Source: an uncultured Thalassotalea sp.
GTDB taxonomy: Bacteria; Pseudomonadota; Gammaproteobacteria; Enterobacterales; Alteromonadaceae
Assembly: GCA_947502355.1 (NCBI GenBank)
Contig: CANMZP010000002.1
Coordinates: forward strand, 186,001-250,000
Direction of reading: 5' to 3'
Length of the DNA: 64,000 bases
The notes beneath the pieces are model-generated. The model had not been told where the DNA came from. It searched no databases and saw only the letters and a list, made by a program, of their open reading frames with translations. This document shows positions 9,358 to 21,464 of this stretch, piece by piece. The position numbers were made by a program, and so were the translations under genes. The stretch's first letter is position 1, and each line of letters begins with the position of its first letter.

Positions 9358-10638
9358 ATGAAAAAAACACACTTAACAGATATTAAATTCTCCGATCTTG
9401 GCCTGGCACAGCCAGTAGTTGCCGGATTAGAGAATATGGGCTTTCAGCAATGTACCGAAATCCAAGCGAAATCATTACCTATTTTATTGAAAGGTAAAGA
9501 TATTGCTGGTCAGGCACAAACTGGTGAAGGCAAAACCATCGCATTCTTAGCGGCCACCTTCCATCACTTACTGCAAAAACCAAAACCTGAGCACAATCAA
9601 CCGCGTGCAATTATTATGGCACCGACTCGCGAGTTAGCGATTCAAATCCATAATGACGCGAAAGAAATGGCTAAAAGCTCTGGTTTACGTCTTGCAATGG
9701 TATATGGGGGCGAGGGTTATGAAAGTCAACGTCAAGAGTTAGAAAAAGGTGTCGATATTGTTATCGGAACTTGTGGACGTTTAATTGATTACCTAAAACA
9801 GGGCGTTTATAACCTGCAAAACATAGAGGTGGTTGTTCTTGATGAAGCGGATCGAATGTTCGATTTAGGCTTTATTAAAGACATTCGCTTTATGTTCCGT
9901 CGCATGCCTGCGGCAACAGAACGTTTAAGCATGCTATTTTCAGCGACGTTGTCATTCCGTGTTAAAGAATTAGCTTTTGAGCACATGAATGATCCGGACA
10001 GTGTTGAAGTAGCGCCTGAGCAAAAAACCAATGTTCGTATTTCTGAAGAGTTGTTTTACCCATCTAACGATGAAAAAATGGCTCTGTTACAAACCTTATT
10101 GGAAGAAGAATGGCCTGATAAAGCCATTGTTTTCGCCAATACCAAACACGTTTGTGAACGCATACATGCACACCTTGAAGCCGATGGTATCCGAGTCGGT
10201 TTATTAACTGGGGATGTTATCCAGAAAAAACGGGTTAAGATCCTAGAGCAGTTTACAGCTGGTGAGCTTGATGTATTAGTTGCTACCGATGTTGCGGCTC
10301 GTGGTTTGCATATTCCTCTGGTTACGCACGTATTTAACTACGACTTACCCGACGATTGTGAAGATTACGTGCACCGTATCGGTCGTACCGGTCGTGCTGG
10401 TGCAACAGGCCATGCGATTAGTTTTGCTTGTGAAGATTACGTATTTAACTTACCTGCGATTGAAACATACATCGATCACAGTTTACCCGTTAGTAAGTAC
10501 GACAATACCGCGTTGCTAACCGATTTACCTAAGCCTAAACCACGACCTCGTCGTCATCAACCACATGGTAATAAAGGCAAAGGTGGTCAGCGTAATAGCA
10601 ATCAACGCCAACATCGTCGACCGCACCACAGCAAATAA
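9358..10638 (+). CDS. rhlB: ATP-dependent RNA helicase RhlB
   Basis: 426 residues from the ATG at 9358; [16 protein letters not shown] aligns with the start of enteric RhlB, so the in-frame ATG at 9331 is rejected. DEAD-box motifs are in order: Q motif ([11 protein letters not shown]), motif I AQTGEGKT (53-60, Glu where Thr is usual), PTRELA, DEAD in [14 protein letters not shown] in LFSATLS, and [10 protein letters not shown]. RhlB unwinds structured mRNA for the RNA degradosome. The basic Gly/Asn/His/Arg-rich tail after about 385 is the region that would contact RNA or RNase E. gppA follows 16 bases later and is probably cotranscribed. Confidence 0.95.
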   Translation: MKKTHLTDIKFSDLGLAQPVVAGLENMGFQQCTEIQAKSLPILLKGKDIAGQAQTGEGKTIAFLAATFHHLLQKPKPEHNQPRAIIMAPTRELAIQIHNDAKEMAKSSGLRLAMVYGGEGYESQRQELEKGVDIVIGTCGRLIDYLKQGVYNLQNIEVVVLDEADRMFDLGFIKDIRFMFRRMPAATERLSMLFSATLSFRVKELAFEHMNDPDSVEVAPEQKTNVRISEELFYPSNDEKMALLQTLLEEEWPDKAIVFANTKHVCERIHAHLEADGIRVGLLTGDVIQKKRVKILEQFTAGELDVLVATDVAARGLHIPLVTHVFNYDLPDDCEDYVHRIGRTGRAGATGHAISFACEDYVFNLPAIETYIDHSLPVSKYDNTALLTDLPKPKPRPRRHQPHGNKGKGGQRNSNQRQHRRPHHSK

Positions 10639-10654
10639 TGGTTGAGGAAGTTTA

Positions 10655-12184
10655 ATGCCAACAAGTACGCCGTCTAGTGCTTTACCGCTTTACGCTGTAA
10701 TTGATTTAGGTTCTAACTCCTTCCATATGCTTATCACCCGCCTGGTTGCGAATAGCGTCCAGGTGGTGGATAAGGTAAAACGAAAAGTTCGTTTGGCTTC
10801 TGGCCTTGACGACAATAACATGCTCAACCAACAAGCGATGGCTCGTGGTTGGGAATGTTTAAGCTTTTTCGCCGAACAACTGCAAGATATCCCTGCCCAA
10901 AACATCAAAATAGTCGCTACCGCAACGTTGCGATTGGCCCAAAACCGTCAGCAATTTATCGACATAGCCGAGCACATTCTTGGCCATAAAATTGAACTGA
11001 TCTCTGGCGAAGAAGAAGCGCGGCAAATTTATTTAGGTGTTGCCCATACCACATCCAGTCAAGACAAACGTTTGGTTATCGATATTGGCGGCGCCAGTAC
11101 CGAACTCATCGTTGGCAGTGGCTTTAATCCGAAGAAAGTCTGTAGCTTAAACATGGGTTGTGTGACCTTTAACAACAACTTCTTTGCCCATGGCGAATTA
11201 ACCGCGCAGGCATTTTCGGCGGCTAATGATGCTGCTACGCTAATGCTTAATGAGCAAGTCGATGAGTATAAACACATAGGTTGGGATGTCGCTTTAGGGG
11301 TTTCAGGTACCCTACAAGCCGTTATCGAGGTACTGACCGCGCAAGGTAAAGTCGCCAATATCACCTTGCAAAACCTAGAAGACATTAAACAGCAACTTAT
11401 TGCTTGTGAGCAGGTATCAAACTTACATGTTGTTGGTTTAGAAACCGAACGTAAACCGGTATTTGCGCCAGGCTTAGCCATTTTAATGGCGATATTCAAG
11501 GTGTTTAATATCGACTCTGTGCAGCTTGCTGGCGGCGCGATCCGTGAAGGCCTGTTGTATGAACTGTTACCGGATATGCGCAACGTTAACATTCGACTGC
11601 GTACGTTAAATGGCCTTATCGAAAAATTTAGTATTGATGAACTGCATGCCTACCGAGTGGCTGAGTTTGCCCATGCGGCATTTGAACAATTACAACAAAG
11701 TTGGCAGCTTGAGCAAAACACCTTAGGCTTATTGCAATCAGCCGCCGTATTACATGAAATTGGTTTATTACTGGAATACAAAGCCAATAAAAAGCATGCC
11801 CATTACATATTGAGCAACGCCGACTTGGCAGGGTATTCATTGGCTGAGCGACAATTGTTGATAGCACTCGTCAGTAACTACAAAACCGACATCAATATGG
11901 CCGCAATCGAAGCGCAAAGCTTTACCAGTTTGCAACAAACGATCCGTTTAGCGGTGATTTTGCGTCTGGCCGTATTATTGTCGAGAAGGCGAACCGATTC
12001 CGCCACTCCAGCGTTTGAATTTGCCGCGCAAGATAACCAATTAACGTTATCCTTAGCCTCACCTTGGTTAGAACGTCATCCGCTAATCTGTGATGAATTG
12101 CAGCAAGAGATTGCTTTTCTAGCGCCGTTAGATATTCAATTGATCATCAATGCTGTCGAAGAAAACGTCGAAACAAACCTCTAA
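10655..12184 (+). CDS. gppA: Exopolyphosphatase / guanosine pentaphosphate phosphohydrolase (GppA/Ppx family)
   Basis: 509 residues, the length of GppA/Ppx. The ASKHA ATPase-fold motifs are AVIDLGSNSFHMLI (phosphate loop, about 14-27), the catalytic Glu region TATLRLAQN and ISGEEEARQIYLGV, and DIGGASTELIVG. The C-terminal HD-like helical domain is present (VLHEIGLLLEYK). Such enzymes convert pppGpp to ppGpp and/or remove phosphate from polyphosphate. GppA is preferred to Ppx because of the position behind rhlB. It is convergent with the EamA transporter with only 46 bases between them and no clear terminator. Confidence 0.92.
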   Translation: MPTSTPSSALPLYAVIDLGSNSFHMLITRLVANSVQVVDKVKRKVRLASGLDDNNMLNQQAMARGWECLSFFAEQLQDIPAQNIKIVATATLRLAQNRQQFIDIAEHILGHKIELISGEEEARQIYLGVAHTTSSQDKRLVIDIGGASTELIVGSGFNPKKVCSLNMGCVTFNNNFFAHGELTAQAFSAANDAATLMLNEQVDEYKHIGWDVALGVSGTLQAVIEVLTAQGKVANITLQNLEDIKQQLIACEQVSNLHVVGLETERKPVFAPGLAILMAIFKVFNIDSVQLAGGAIREGLLYELLPDMRNVNIRLRTLNGLIEKFSIDELHAYRVAEFAHAAFEQLQQSWQLEQNTLGLLQSAAVLHEIGLLLEYKANKKHAHYILSNADLAGYSLAERQLLIALVSNYKTDINMAAIEAQSFTSLQQTIRLAVILRLAVLLSRRRTDSATPAFEFAAQDNQLTLSLASPWLERHPLICDELQQEIAFLAPLDIQLIINAVEENVETNL

Positions 12185-12230
12185 AATAAACTCACAGAAA
12201 ACGGTCAATAACCCTTTAATGGCAGCACCA

Positions 12231-13037
12231 TTATTTGCTGCGAAAGGTTGCCCACACATTGACCGCTAATACCATACTTGCCCCGAAAATCACCTGCATC
12301 GTTAATGCTTCATTTAATAACACAGCCGCTGCCGCAATGCCATAAATGGGCTCAAGGCTAACGGTTAGACTGGCAATAAAGGCCGTGACATGCTGCAATG
12401 CGCTAATTAATAGGGTATGAGCAAGTGCGGTAAAGACAATACCAAGTAATGCAATAAGCAACCAATCCTGAATATGGCCAAAGTGTTGGCTGCTACTGAG
12501 TATGGGTAGCAATAATCCGGCGGCAACCAGATTTTGATAGAAGGATAGCGTTAACGGCGCAAAGGTTCTGACCACTTGCTTATTAAATAAGGTCAGTAAG
12601 GCAAAACTAAAGGCGCTTAACAAACCGCTCATTATCGGTAAAAAGGCCGCCGCAATGTTGTCCCCTTGATAGACAACTAGAATAACGCCTATCAAACATA
12701 GCAATGCCTGGCATAGGGATATCAGTGGTGATTGATGTTGCTGACTGTTCTTTGATATCAATCGATTGAATAGGGGTTCAAGTAGGCAAACAAACACCGG
12801 GAAACAGGCAAAGGTCATTAAGCCTAGTGTAACGGTGCTTATTTGAATGGTGTAGAAGAAGCTCCACCAGTGCACCGCTAATAGGGCGCCGCTGAGCAAA
12901 AAGTGAGAGAGCTGTTTGCCAGTCACTCGCAGCGAGTGCTTTTTATAAAGGCAAAGTAAACCGATTGAGAGGGTAGCAAAGAGACAGCGGCCAAAAACAA
13001 TCACGGTGGCATCGGCGAGTATCCATTTGCCAAACAA
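12231..13037 (-). CDS. EamA/DMT-family membrane transporter (start uncertain, probably further upstream)
   Basis: 268 residues from a TTG at 13037, with about nine hydrophobic segments in two EamA halves (TVIVFGRCLFATLSI..., and FTALAHTLLISAL...VSLEPIYGIAAAAVLLNE near the C-terminus). These are drug/metabolite-type exporters of unknown substrate. The same frame continues upstream through NRPAFWQLHGAVLLFALCALFGKW, which completes the first membrane helix, until the stop at 13122-13124. No ATG, GTG or TTG lies in that extension. A good AAGAAGG site inside the end of hemB sits 5-8 bases before a CTG (13109) and an ATC (13106), so a non-standard start there is plausible. Translational coupling to hemB is likely. 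Confidence 0.8.
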   Translation of the reverse strand: MFGKWILADATVIVFGRCLFATLSIGLLCLYKKHSLRVTGKQLSHFLLSGALLAVHWWSFFYTIQISTVTLGLMTFACFPVFVCLLEPLFNRLISKNSQQHQSPLISLCQALLCLIGVILVVYQGDNIAAAFLPIMSGLLSAFSFALLTLFNKQVVRTFAPLTLSFYQNLVAAGLLLPILSSSQHFGHIQDWLLIALLGIVFTALAHTLLISALQHVTAFIASLTVSLEPIYGIAAAAVLLNEALTMQVIFGASMVLAVNVWATFRSK

Positions 13038-13110
13038 AGCACACAGGGCGAACAGTAAAACCGCCCCGTGTAATTGCCAAAATGCTGGTCGATTTTGGCC
13101 GATGATCAGA

Positions 13111-14912
<1,802 letters not shown>

Positions 14913-14925
14913 AGTTCTGTCCGCC

Positions 14926-15573
14926 TTACTTTAAGCGTTTTACTTTCATCGCGCGGTTCGAACCAACAATGGAAACACTAAAAGAGTTAAGCACGCCACG
15001 TTTTATTTCAACCTGTTGGCCGGTTTTAAATTTGGTTCTCTCGGATGACAAGGTGCGCCATTGTTGGCCATTTTCAAACGTTAAAGTCCAGTTACCATGG
15101 ATGCTCTTTTTGGCTTTGGCAATGGTTAGCTCTACCGCTTGAACTTGTTCTTCTTGGACGGTCTTTTTATGCTCAAGACCGAAGTTCTCTTTTACCGATG
15201 CCGGATTTTGTTCCTGAACTTGAACGCTACTTTGTGGCTGAACAGCAGTGCTAACTTCTGGTGTTGATTGCGCTACTACCGCTTGCGCGGTTTGTGTTAC
15301 GGGAACTGTTTTAGCGGGTTCCATAGGCGTAGCCGCTACCACGGCTTTAACTGGCTCAGTCGCTGTCGCTGGAACTGTTGCTAAGGTTTTCGCTTGGCTC
15401 CCCGGAGAGTAAACCGGTAACTGGCTGACAAGGTTATCAAAGCACTGTAGGCGCTGACTGTCATTGCTAATGGTCGAACATAATCGTAAGTCATTCTCGG
15501 TTACTGCCAAACTCTGACTTAAAGGCAGAAGAACGAATAAGCTTGTTGTTATTACTTTATACATATTTCTCAC
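14926..15573 (-). CDS. Secreted protein of unknown function in the tat cluster
   Basis: 215 residues with a signal peptide (MYKVITTSLFVLLPLSQSLA; the Met at residue 4 may be the true start). Directly after cleavage comes NDLRLCSTISNDSQRLQCFDNL, a two-Cys motif seen in several small periplasmic proteins (the RLxCFD pattern). An Ala/Val/Thr/Gln/Pro-rich linker (about 60-125) leads to a C-terminal basic beta domain (WTLTFENGQQWRTLSSE, TGQQVEIKRG). It sits between tatC and tatD, 16 bases after tatC, and is likely in the same operon. A role in envelope quality control is only a guess. Confidence 0.8.
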   Translation of the reverse strand: MRNMYKVITTSLFVLLPLSQSLAVTENDLRLCSTISNDSQRLQCFDNLVSQLPVYSPGSQAKTLATVPATATEPVKAVVAATPMEPAKTVPVTQTAQAVVAQSTPEVSTAVQPQSSVQVQEQNPASVKENFGLEHKKTVQEEQVQAVELTIAKAKKSIHGNWTLTFENGQQWRTLSSERTKFKTGQQVEIKRGVLNSFSVSIVGSNRAMKVKRLK

Positions 15574-15589
15574 TCTTAATTCTCAACTC

Positions 15590-16354
15590 TTAACTGTCGT
15601 ATTCTTGCTCGCTCTTATCGTCTTCCTCGTCAGGCTTGGTGTAAAAAGAAGCGACAATTAGGCCAACTTCAAACAACAGCCACATAGGTAAGGCCAATAA
15701 GGTTTGCGAAATGACATCTGGAGGGGTTAATAGCATTCCGACAATAAATACCCCCACAATGACATACGGGCGTTTTATGCGTAAGTTTTGTGGTGTGGTA
15801 AAGCCGGTCCAACACATTAAAATAATGGCAATTGGGATCTCAAATGCCAATCCAAATGCAAAAAATAATTTAAGCACAAAATCCAGATAACTGGATATAT
15901 CTGTCGCAACGGTGACCCCTTCAGGGGCAAAATTACTGAAAAATTCGAAGGCCAGTGGAAAGACCACAAAGTAAGCAAAAGCAATGCCCATGTAGAAAAG
16001 GATGCTACTACCAAATAATAAAGGTGCTATTAAGCGCTTTTCGTTGGAATATAAGCCTGGGGCAATAAAGCTCCAAATTTGATACAAAATAAATGGCATC
16101 GACAAAAATATCGACACCACAAGCGTTAACTTAAAGGGCGCGAAAAATGGTGATGCCACGTCAGTTGCAATCATGCTGGCCCCTTCGGGTAACACTTCAA
16201 GCAGCGGCTTTGCCAGTAGTTGGTAGATATCTTGCGCAAAATAGGCCAAACATAAAAAAATGACCAAAATGCTTAAGATCATTGCCAAAAATCGGCTCCG
16301 TAATTCAAGCAAATGCTCAAATAATGACGAGGCGCCGGGATTTTCATTTGTCAT
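15590..16354 (-). CDS. tatC: Sec-independent protein translocase subunit TatC
   Basis: 254 residues with six hydrophobic segments. The conserved N-terminal [12 protein letters not shown] (signal-recognition Glu/Arg region) and a FAPFKLTL-type first periplasmic loop are present, as are [13 protein letters not shown] and the acidic C-terminal tail. TatC binds twin-arginine signal peptides with TatB and admits folded proteins through the inner membrane. Its ATG overlaps the tatB end by 11 bases, so translation is coupled. Confidence 0.97.
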   Translation of the reverse strand: MTNENPGASSLFEHLLELRSRFLAMILSILVIFLCLAYFAQDIYQLLAKPLLEVLPEGASMIATDVASPFFAPFKLTLVVSIFLSMPFILYQIWSFIAPGLYSNEKRLIAPLLFGSSILFYMGIAFAYFVVFPLAFEFFSNFAPEGVTVATDISSYLDFVLKLFFAFGLAFEIPIAIILMCWTGFTTPQNLRIKRPYVIVGVFIVGMLLTPPDVISQTLLALPMWLLFEVGLIVASFYTKPDEEDDKSEQEYDS

Positions 16355-16685
16355 TGCTTACTTCGCTTTTTTTGTCGTTCTCTGCGGATTTTTGTTCGTA
16401 AGGACGAGTGGCCTCTTGGGCTGCCGACTTTAGGCTATTCAACGATTCTTCCAGTTCTGGCGACAAGTCTTTCAAGCCTTTTTCTTCTGCTTTTTTAAGG
16501 TTGCTATGCAGTTCGTGAATGCGCAATTCTTCTTTCAATTCGCTTTGCACACTGTTACTGAATCTTTTTATGCTGTTTATCCAAGTGCGGACGGTGCGGA
16601 TTGCTGTAGGGAGTCGTTCAGGACCAAGCACAACTAGGCCCATGATAGCAATAATCATTAACTCCCAAAAGCCAATATCAAACAT
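16344..16685 (-). CDS. tatB: Sec-independent protein translocase subunit TatB
   Basis: 113 residues: a short N-terminal membrane helix ([20 protein letters not shown]), the PERLP hinge and an amphipathic helix ([16 protein letters not shown]), followed by a charged coiled tail. The N-terminal Glu in the helix (WEL) is the TatB hallmark. It lies between tatA (6 bases upstream) and tatC (overlapping). Confidence 0.96.
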   Translation of the reverse strand: MFDIGFWELMIIAIMGLVVLGPERLPTAIRTVRTWINSIKRFSNSVQSELKEELRIHELHSNLKKAEEKGLKDLSPELEESLNSLKSAAQEATRPYEQKSAENDKKSEVSNDK

Positions 16686-16691
16686 AGATGA

Positions 16692-16928
16692 TTACGCCTG
16701 ATCTTTTTCTTTTGTCGTTTCAGTATCTTTGGTTTGTGTTTTAGCTTGTTCCAGCTTTTCAGCTTCTTTGCTTTCTTCTTTTGCAGCGTCTTCTTCGCTT
16801 ACTGCTTTTTTAAAGCCTTTTACTGCTGAACCAAGGTCACCACCAATATTTTTCAGTTTTTTGGTACCAAATAGTAATACGATGATTACTAAAATAATAA
16901 CTAGTTGCCAAATGCTAATGCCAGCCAT
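16692..16928 (-). CDS. tatA: Sec-independent protein translocase subunit TatA
   Basis: 78 residues: membrane helix [15 protein letters not shown], hinge [10 protein letters not shown], amphipathic helix [13 protein letters not shown] with the conserved FK, and an acidic/Lys tail. TatA polymerises to form the pore of the twin-arginine pathway. It is the first gene of the tat run; ggaaac-type purines (ttaaggaaaca on the minus strand) lie just before the ATG. Confidence 0.96.
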   Translation of the reverse strand: MAGISIWQLVIILVIIVLLFGTKKLKNIGGDLGSAVKGFKKAVSEEDAAKEESKEAEKLEQAKTQTKDTETTKEKDQA

Positions 16929-17058
16929 AAATTGTTTCCTTAAAGATAGTTTTGGTTAGTATAAAACTTGTCGGTTAAATATCCTATATATTTATTGGTT
17001 AGTCATTAATTTTTTGGTTTTAATTGATTCAAATTTTTATAAATGACTATAATAAAGT

Positions 17059-18150
17059 GTGTACTTTTCAATGGGTTTAGACGGTTTGCGAATATCTTTT
17101 CGATTTATGACACCAATTGTTTTTTTCTGGGCTGTGCTAGGCTATGCGCCGGTGTTTGCTCAGCAGTGGGAAATCGAAAAGCAGCAAGTATCGTCGCAAC
17201 AAAGTATTTCAGAGCCGCAGAGCAATACCCAAGAGCAAAGCACCACCGAAGAACAAGACTTAGAAACCATTATTGTGCACCCCAATCAACATGATGATTG
17301 GCTGCATGGTTTTCACCAGACCATCAGTGACTCCGTTTTTGGCAGCGCAAAATGGTTTGATAGTTTTTTTGGTACAGACGAGTACGAAGAAAGCCAATTG
17401 GAATCGCTGGCCCGAATTCGTTTGGGCTGGGAACCAAGGGCTCGAGATTTTGCGGTGTTCTCGCAAAAATTTCGGTTGCGCATAAAACTGCCTAATTTGA
17501 AACGCAAAGTCGATTTGATTTTTTCAGATGAAATTGAAGATGAAAATATCTCCAAGCAGTTTACCGACGGTCGCTCGCTTCGAAATGATGCCGATGAAGA
17601 CTCTTTTACGGCGGCCATTCGAATGATAAACATCGATGAAATGTCGCGCTTTCTGGATACCCGATTGGGTGTTTCTGGCAGTGATGTGTTTGCTAAAGCT
17701 CGATTTAAGTTTACAAAAGAGTTTGGCAAAACCCAGAAAATTCAGTTTCAGCCGTCAATTTATTATTATTTGGATGAAGGCGCCGGTAATAAATTATTTT
17801 TAGAGTATGAAAAAGATTTTTCAGAAGAATCTCAGCTGCGTCTGAATTACTCATGGCGTCGGTCGGAGTCTTTTCAAGGTCGACGTTGGCGTACCGGTGT
17901 CTATTACCTGCATCGAATTGATCGTCTTCAAGCAACCTCTTTAGGCTTTGTGGTAAATGGCGAACATGATAGTGATGAAGGGTCTTTTGTTGATAACTAC
18001 CAACTCAGCTACCGCTATCGACTGAATGCGTATCGTCGTTGGTTATTTTTTGAAGTAGAGCCCTTCTTAGAGTGGCCAGAAGAGTTTGACCACAATATTA
18101 CCCCTGGCATAGCGCTACGGGTAGAGGGCTATTTCAAGCGGAAAGAGTAA
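17059..18150 (+). CDS. Putative outer-membrane beta-barrel protein, unknown function
   Basis: 363 residues from 17059; the Met at 17107 gives a cleaner signal peptide (MTPIVFFWAVLGYAPVFAQ) and is the probable start. A Gln/Ser/Glu-rich segment follows the cleavage site. Then come about 280 residues with alternating strands, many Arg/Tyr/Phe and turn motifs (KIQFQPSIYYYLDEG, LRLNYSWRRSESF, YQLSYRYRLNAYRRWLFFEVEPF), as in outer-membrane barrels. No family was recognised. It is divergent from tatA and convergent with ubiB, apparently alone. Confidence 0.75.
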   Translation: MYFSMGLDGLRISFRFMTPIVFFWAVLGYAPVFAQQWEIEKQQVSSQQSISEPQSNTQEQSTTEEQDLETIIVHPNQHDDWLHGFHQTISDSVFGSAKWFDSFFGTDEYEESQLESLARIRLGWEPRARDFAVFSQKFRLRIKLPNLKRKVDLIFSDEIEDENISKQFTDGRSLRNDADEDSFTAAIRMINIDEMSRFLDTRLGVSGSDVFAKARFKFTKEFGKTQKIQFQPSIYYYLDEGAGNKLFLEYEKDFSEESQLRLNYSWRRSESFQGRRWRTGVYYLHRIDRLQATSLGFVVNGEHDSDEGSFVDNYQLSYRYRLNAYRRWLFFEVEPFLEWPEEFDHNITPGIALRVEGYFKRKE

Positions 18151-18177
18151 GTATAAAAACACTTAGAGGATTTGGTA

Positions 18178-19806
18178 TTACTTCCTCAATCCCAAAAGAG
18201 AAAATAGTAGGCCAAGACCACCACTGCTCATCGCCACACCCGTTTCTTGATTAACATACATAATCGCCGAAATTATAAAAAACACCCCGCCAATGACAAT
18301 AAAGTTCAGGCCTTTATTTTGTTTCGATTGCTGAGTTTGCCAACCCTCTAAAAACCGTTGTTGACGACGATGATTTTCACGGTCCGCTTTTAGGTAGTCG
18401 TAAACTAAATCCGGCAATTCGGGTAGCTTTTCGCCCCAAAACGGCAGATTTTCTTTGATCGCATTAAATAAAGCTGAAGGCCCCATTTGCTCTTTTACCC
18501 AATCTTCTAAAAACGGTTTAGCGGTTTGCCATAAGTCCAGTTGCGGGTATAACTGACGGCCTAAGCCTTCAATGTAAAGCAGGGTCTTTTGTAATAAGAC
18601 TAGTTGCGGCTGTACTTCCATATTGAACTTACGGGCAGTATTAAATAAATTAATCAACACATGGCCAAAGGAAATTTCAGCCAAAGGCTTTTCAAAAATA
18701 GGTTCACATACGGTGCGAATGGCGACTTCAAAGGCATCCACATTGGTTGTAGCAGGTACCCAACCTGAGTCTACGTGAAGTTGGGCAACTTTCTGATAAT
18801 CACGATTGAAAAACGCCACGAAATTTTCAGCTAAATATCGTTTGTCTTCTTTGTTTAATGTACCAACAATACCGCAGTCTATGGCAATCCAGGTAGGATC
18901 TTGCGGGTTGGTGGCATTAACAAACACATTGCCAGGGTGCATGTCGGCATGAAAAAAACTGTCACGAAATACCTGAGTAAAGAATACTTGTACGCCCCGT
19001 TCTGCCAATAGCTTCATATTGACGTTGTTGGCTTTTAATTGGGCAACTTCACCCACACCAATGCCGTAAATACGTTCCATTACCATGACATTGGTCGTGC
19101 AAAATTCACTGTGAACATCGGGCACATAAAGGATGTGGTCGTTGGTGAAATTTCGCTTAAGCTTTATGGCATTAGCGGCTTCTGCCAACAAGTCCAGTTC
19201 ATCAATAATGGTTTTTTCATACTCTTTTACAACCTCAACCGGGCGCAAACGCTTGCCTTGGGAATAAAAACGGCTGACTAAAGAGGCGAATGTGAGCATG
19301 ACGTTTAAATCAGCCACAATGATCTTTTCGATGCCTGGGCGAATGACCTTTATCACGACATCCTGTACATCACCTTGTTCGGTATGTAGCTTAGCCGTAT
19401 GTACCTGAGCTATCGACGCTGAGGCTAAGGCTTCACGCTCAAACTCACTAAAATGCTCAGCAAACCTCTCTTCACCTATGGCTTGTATTATGAGTTGTTC
19501 GGCTTGTTTACCATCAAATTCAGTCACTTTATCTTGCAATAAGCTCATTTCATCAGCCATGGCTGGCGTCAGCAAATCACGTCGAGTGGAGAGCATTTGC
19601 CCAAACTTGATAAACACCGGCCCAAGGGATTCTATGGCCAGACGAAAGCGTTGTTCAATGGGTTTGTCTTTATGCTTATTGCGCAGCCAAAACAGGCTAT
19701 GGCGTGCCAATTTTGCCGAAACAGGTAATTTATCTCCTGGAATTAATTCATCCAGACCATAGGTTAGAAAGGTTTTTACAATGGTATATAAGCGTTTGCT
19801 GCGCAC
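18178..19806 (-). CDS. ubiB: Ubiquinone biosynthesis regulatory kinase-like protein UbiB
   Basis: 542 residues, the usual length. The ABC1/UbiB atypical kinase fold shows the KxGQ motif in [11 protein letters not shown], the Ala-rich loop in [33 protein letters not shown] and AIDCGIVG. The last about 45 residues hold two hydrophobic segments anchoring it in the membrane. UbiB supports the aerobic ubiquinone assembly complex, probably as an ATPase that handles lipid intermediates. It is last in ubiE-ubiJ-ubiB, 10 bases after ubiJ. Confidence 0.97.
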   Translation of the reverse strand: MRSKRLYTIVKTFLTYGLDELIPGDKLPVSAKLARHSLFWLRNKHKDKPIEQRFRLAIESLGPVFIKFGQMLSTRRDLLTPAMADEMSLLQDKVTEFDGKQAEQLIIQAIGEERFAEHFSEFEREALASASIAQVHTAKLHTEQGDVQDVVIKVIRPGIEKIIVADLNVMLTFASLVSRFYSQGKRLRPVEVVKEYEKTIIDELDLLAEAANAIKLKRNFTNDHILYVPDVHSEFCTTNVMVMERIYGIGVGEVAQLKANNVNMKLLAERGVQVFFTQVFRDSFFHADMHPGNVFVNATNPQDPTWIAIDCGIVGTLNKEDKRYLAENFVAFFNRDYQKVAQLHVDSGWVPATTNVDAFEVAIRTVCEPIFEKPLAEISFGHVLINLFNTARKFNMEVQPQLVLLQKTLLYIEGLGRQLYPQLDLWQTAKPFLEDWVKEQMGPSALFNAIKENLPFWGEKLPELPDLVYDYLKADRENHRRQQRFLEGWQTQQSKQNKGLNFIVIGGVFFIISAIMYVNQETGVAMSSGGLGLLFSLLGLRK

Positions 19807-19816
19807 CTGTTATTCC

Positions 19817-20452
19817 TTATCGGCTTATCTGGTCAGCTTGTTCAATGAGGTTTGTTAATCTTGCGTCTAACTCTTGAGTTTGTTGCTCAAGAAGGGTGAC
19901 CGCAAGGGTAAAGTCATGTTGTTGATGTGAAGCAACCAACATGGGTTGCTCATGCAGTAAAAACTCGCTAGCGTCCTGACTGATTTGCTGTTTGGCAAAC
20001 TGCAATTTTTTGCCGATGCTAAGTGCTAATTGATGCACTTTATAAGCGCCTACATCACCAATGCGATGTGCTAATTGCTGCTCCCAATCAATAGATAGCT
20101 GCTCACCAAGGCGAGCAAACTGCTGGGCAATTTTAGGATCGCCTTCAATATCCAGCTCGCCCGATTTAATTAAAGAGGTGATTAAGCTGGATTGGCGCAG
20201 TTTCCCTAAGGTCGATAGCGATGTGGTTAACACGCAATCTTCACTTGTATTGTTGGCAACCACCAACATCGATTTTTGCTCGGCAATAAAGGTAAGTGGA
20301 AAGTCAAATTCGCGCAGATTAACCGTTAGGCTACGGCCATTAATCGCTTCAAGATTGGCTTGGCTGTCCGGATCTAGGCTTAAGGCCTTATTGATGATAA
20401 TTTCTAATGCCGCCGTTAAGGCTTGCTTTGGCATTATTTGGTCGATATTCAT
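19817..20452 (-). CDS. ubiJ: Ubiquinone biosynthesis accessory factor UbiJ (SCP2-like)
   Basis: 211 residues with an SCP2/sterol-carrier fold in the first about 110 (TVNLREFDFPLTFIAEQKSMLV, SGELDIEGDPKIAQQFARL) and a helical coiled C-terminal part (LAVTLLEQQTQELDARLTNL). UbiJ binds ubiquinone intermediates as a soluble scaffold of the Ubi complex. The position between ubiE and ubiB is decisive. It starts 3 bases after the ubiE stop. Confidence 0.93.
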   Translation of the reverse strand: MNIDQIMPKQALTAALEIIINKALSLDPDSQANLEAINGRSLTVNLREFDFPLTFIAEQKSMLVVANNTSEDCVLTTSLSTLGKLRQSSLITSLIKSGELDIEGDPKIAQQFARLGEQLSIDWEQQLAHRIGDVGAYKVHQLALSIGKKLQFAKQQISQDASEFLLHEQPMLVASHQQHDFTLAVTLLEQQTQELDARLTNLIEQADQISR

Positions 20453-20455
20453 CGC

Positions 20456-21211
20456 TTAAAATTTGTAGCCTTTGTGCAAGGCGACAATGCCACCGGTTAG
20501 GTTGTGATACGTTGCATGCTCGAAACCTGCGGTTTCCATCATCGATTTCAGAGTTTCTTGGTCTGGATGCATACGAATAGATTCTGCCAAATATTGATAG
20601 CTTTCACCATCTTGAGCTACAAAATCGCCCATTTTTGGCAAGATATTAAACGAGTAAAAATCGTAAGCTTTGTTCAGTAATTCACTGTCAGGCTTGGAAA
20701 ATTCCAATACCAATAAGCGCCCACCTGGCTTTAATACTCGATAAATTGAGCGTAAGGCTTCGTCTTTATCGGTTACGTTGCGCAAACCAAAGGCAATGGT
20801 TACAACATCAAAACTGTTGTCTTCAAATGGCAGAGCTTGCGCATTGGCTTGAACATAATCAACATTGCCAACAATGCCTAAGTCGCGTAGTTTGTCACGA
20901 CCAACCTGCAGCATAGATGAATTGATATCGGCCAGAATAACTTGACCACTTTGACCAACGATTTTTGAAAATTTAGCGGTTAAATCACCCGTACCACCGG
21001 CCAGATCCAATACTTTGTTGCCCGGTCGAACACCACTCGCATCAATGGTAAAACGCTTCCATAAGCGATGAACACCAAATGACATTAAGTCGTTCATTAC
21101 ATCATACTGCTTGGCTACAGAATGAAATACACCAGCAACCATTGATTCTTTTTCTTCAATGTTTACGGTTTTATAGCCAAAATGGGTCGTTTCTGTTTTA
21201 TCGATTGTCAT
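20456..21211 (-). CDS. ubiE: Ubiquinone/menaquinone biosynthesis C-methyltransferase UbiE
   Basis: 251 residues. Class I SAM methyltransferase with motif [21 protein letters not shown], and the UbiE signatures [18 protein letters not shown] and [27 protein letters not shown]. It methylates the ring of demethylmenaquinol and 2-octaprenyl-6-methoxybenzoquinol. It is first gene of the ubiEJB run, and its upstream region is shared with the divergent ABC1-family gene. Confidence 0.97.
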   Translation of the reverse strand: MTIDKTETTHFGYKTVNIEEKESMVAGVFHSVAKQYDVMNDLMSFGVHRLWKRFTIDASGVRPGNKVLDLAGGTGDLTAKFSKIVGQSGQVILADINSSMLQVGRDKLRDLGIVGNVDYVQANAQALPFEDNSFDVVTIAFGLRNVTDKDEALRSIYRVLKPGGRLLVLEFSKPDSELLNKAYDFYSFNILPKMGDFVAQDGESYQYLAESIRMHPDQETLKSMMETAGFEHATYHNLTGGIVALHKGYKF

Positions 21212-21464
21212 TACAACATTACCAGTTGATTAGAATAGTCTTAAATATCGCCCTAGTGTACGTTTTTATGACGACAAGGTAAATAAGGACTATTAGAGAT
21301 AGCGCAACACTCGGTTAAGTATCTGGCCATAAAGCGAACGGGTTTGTGATCTCTTGGTGATCACCTTTCGTAATTACCTTCTAACCCGTTGCGATTAACG
21401 CGATTCACTATACTTAAGGCAATGGGTATAACGTAATATTTCTATTGATGATGCGGCATATTTA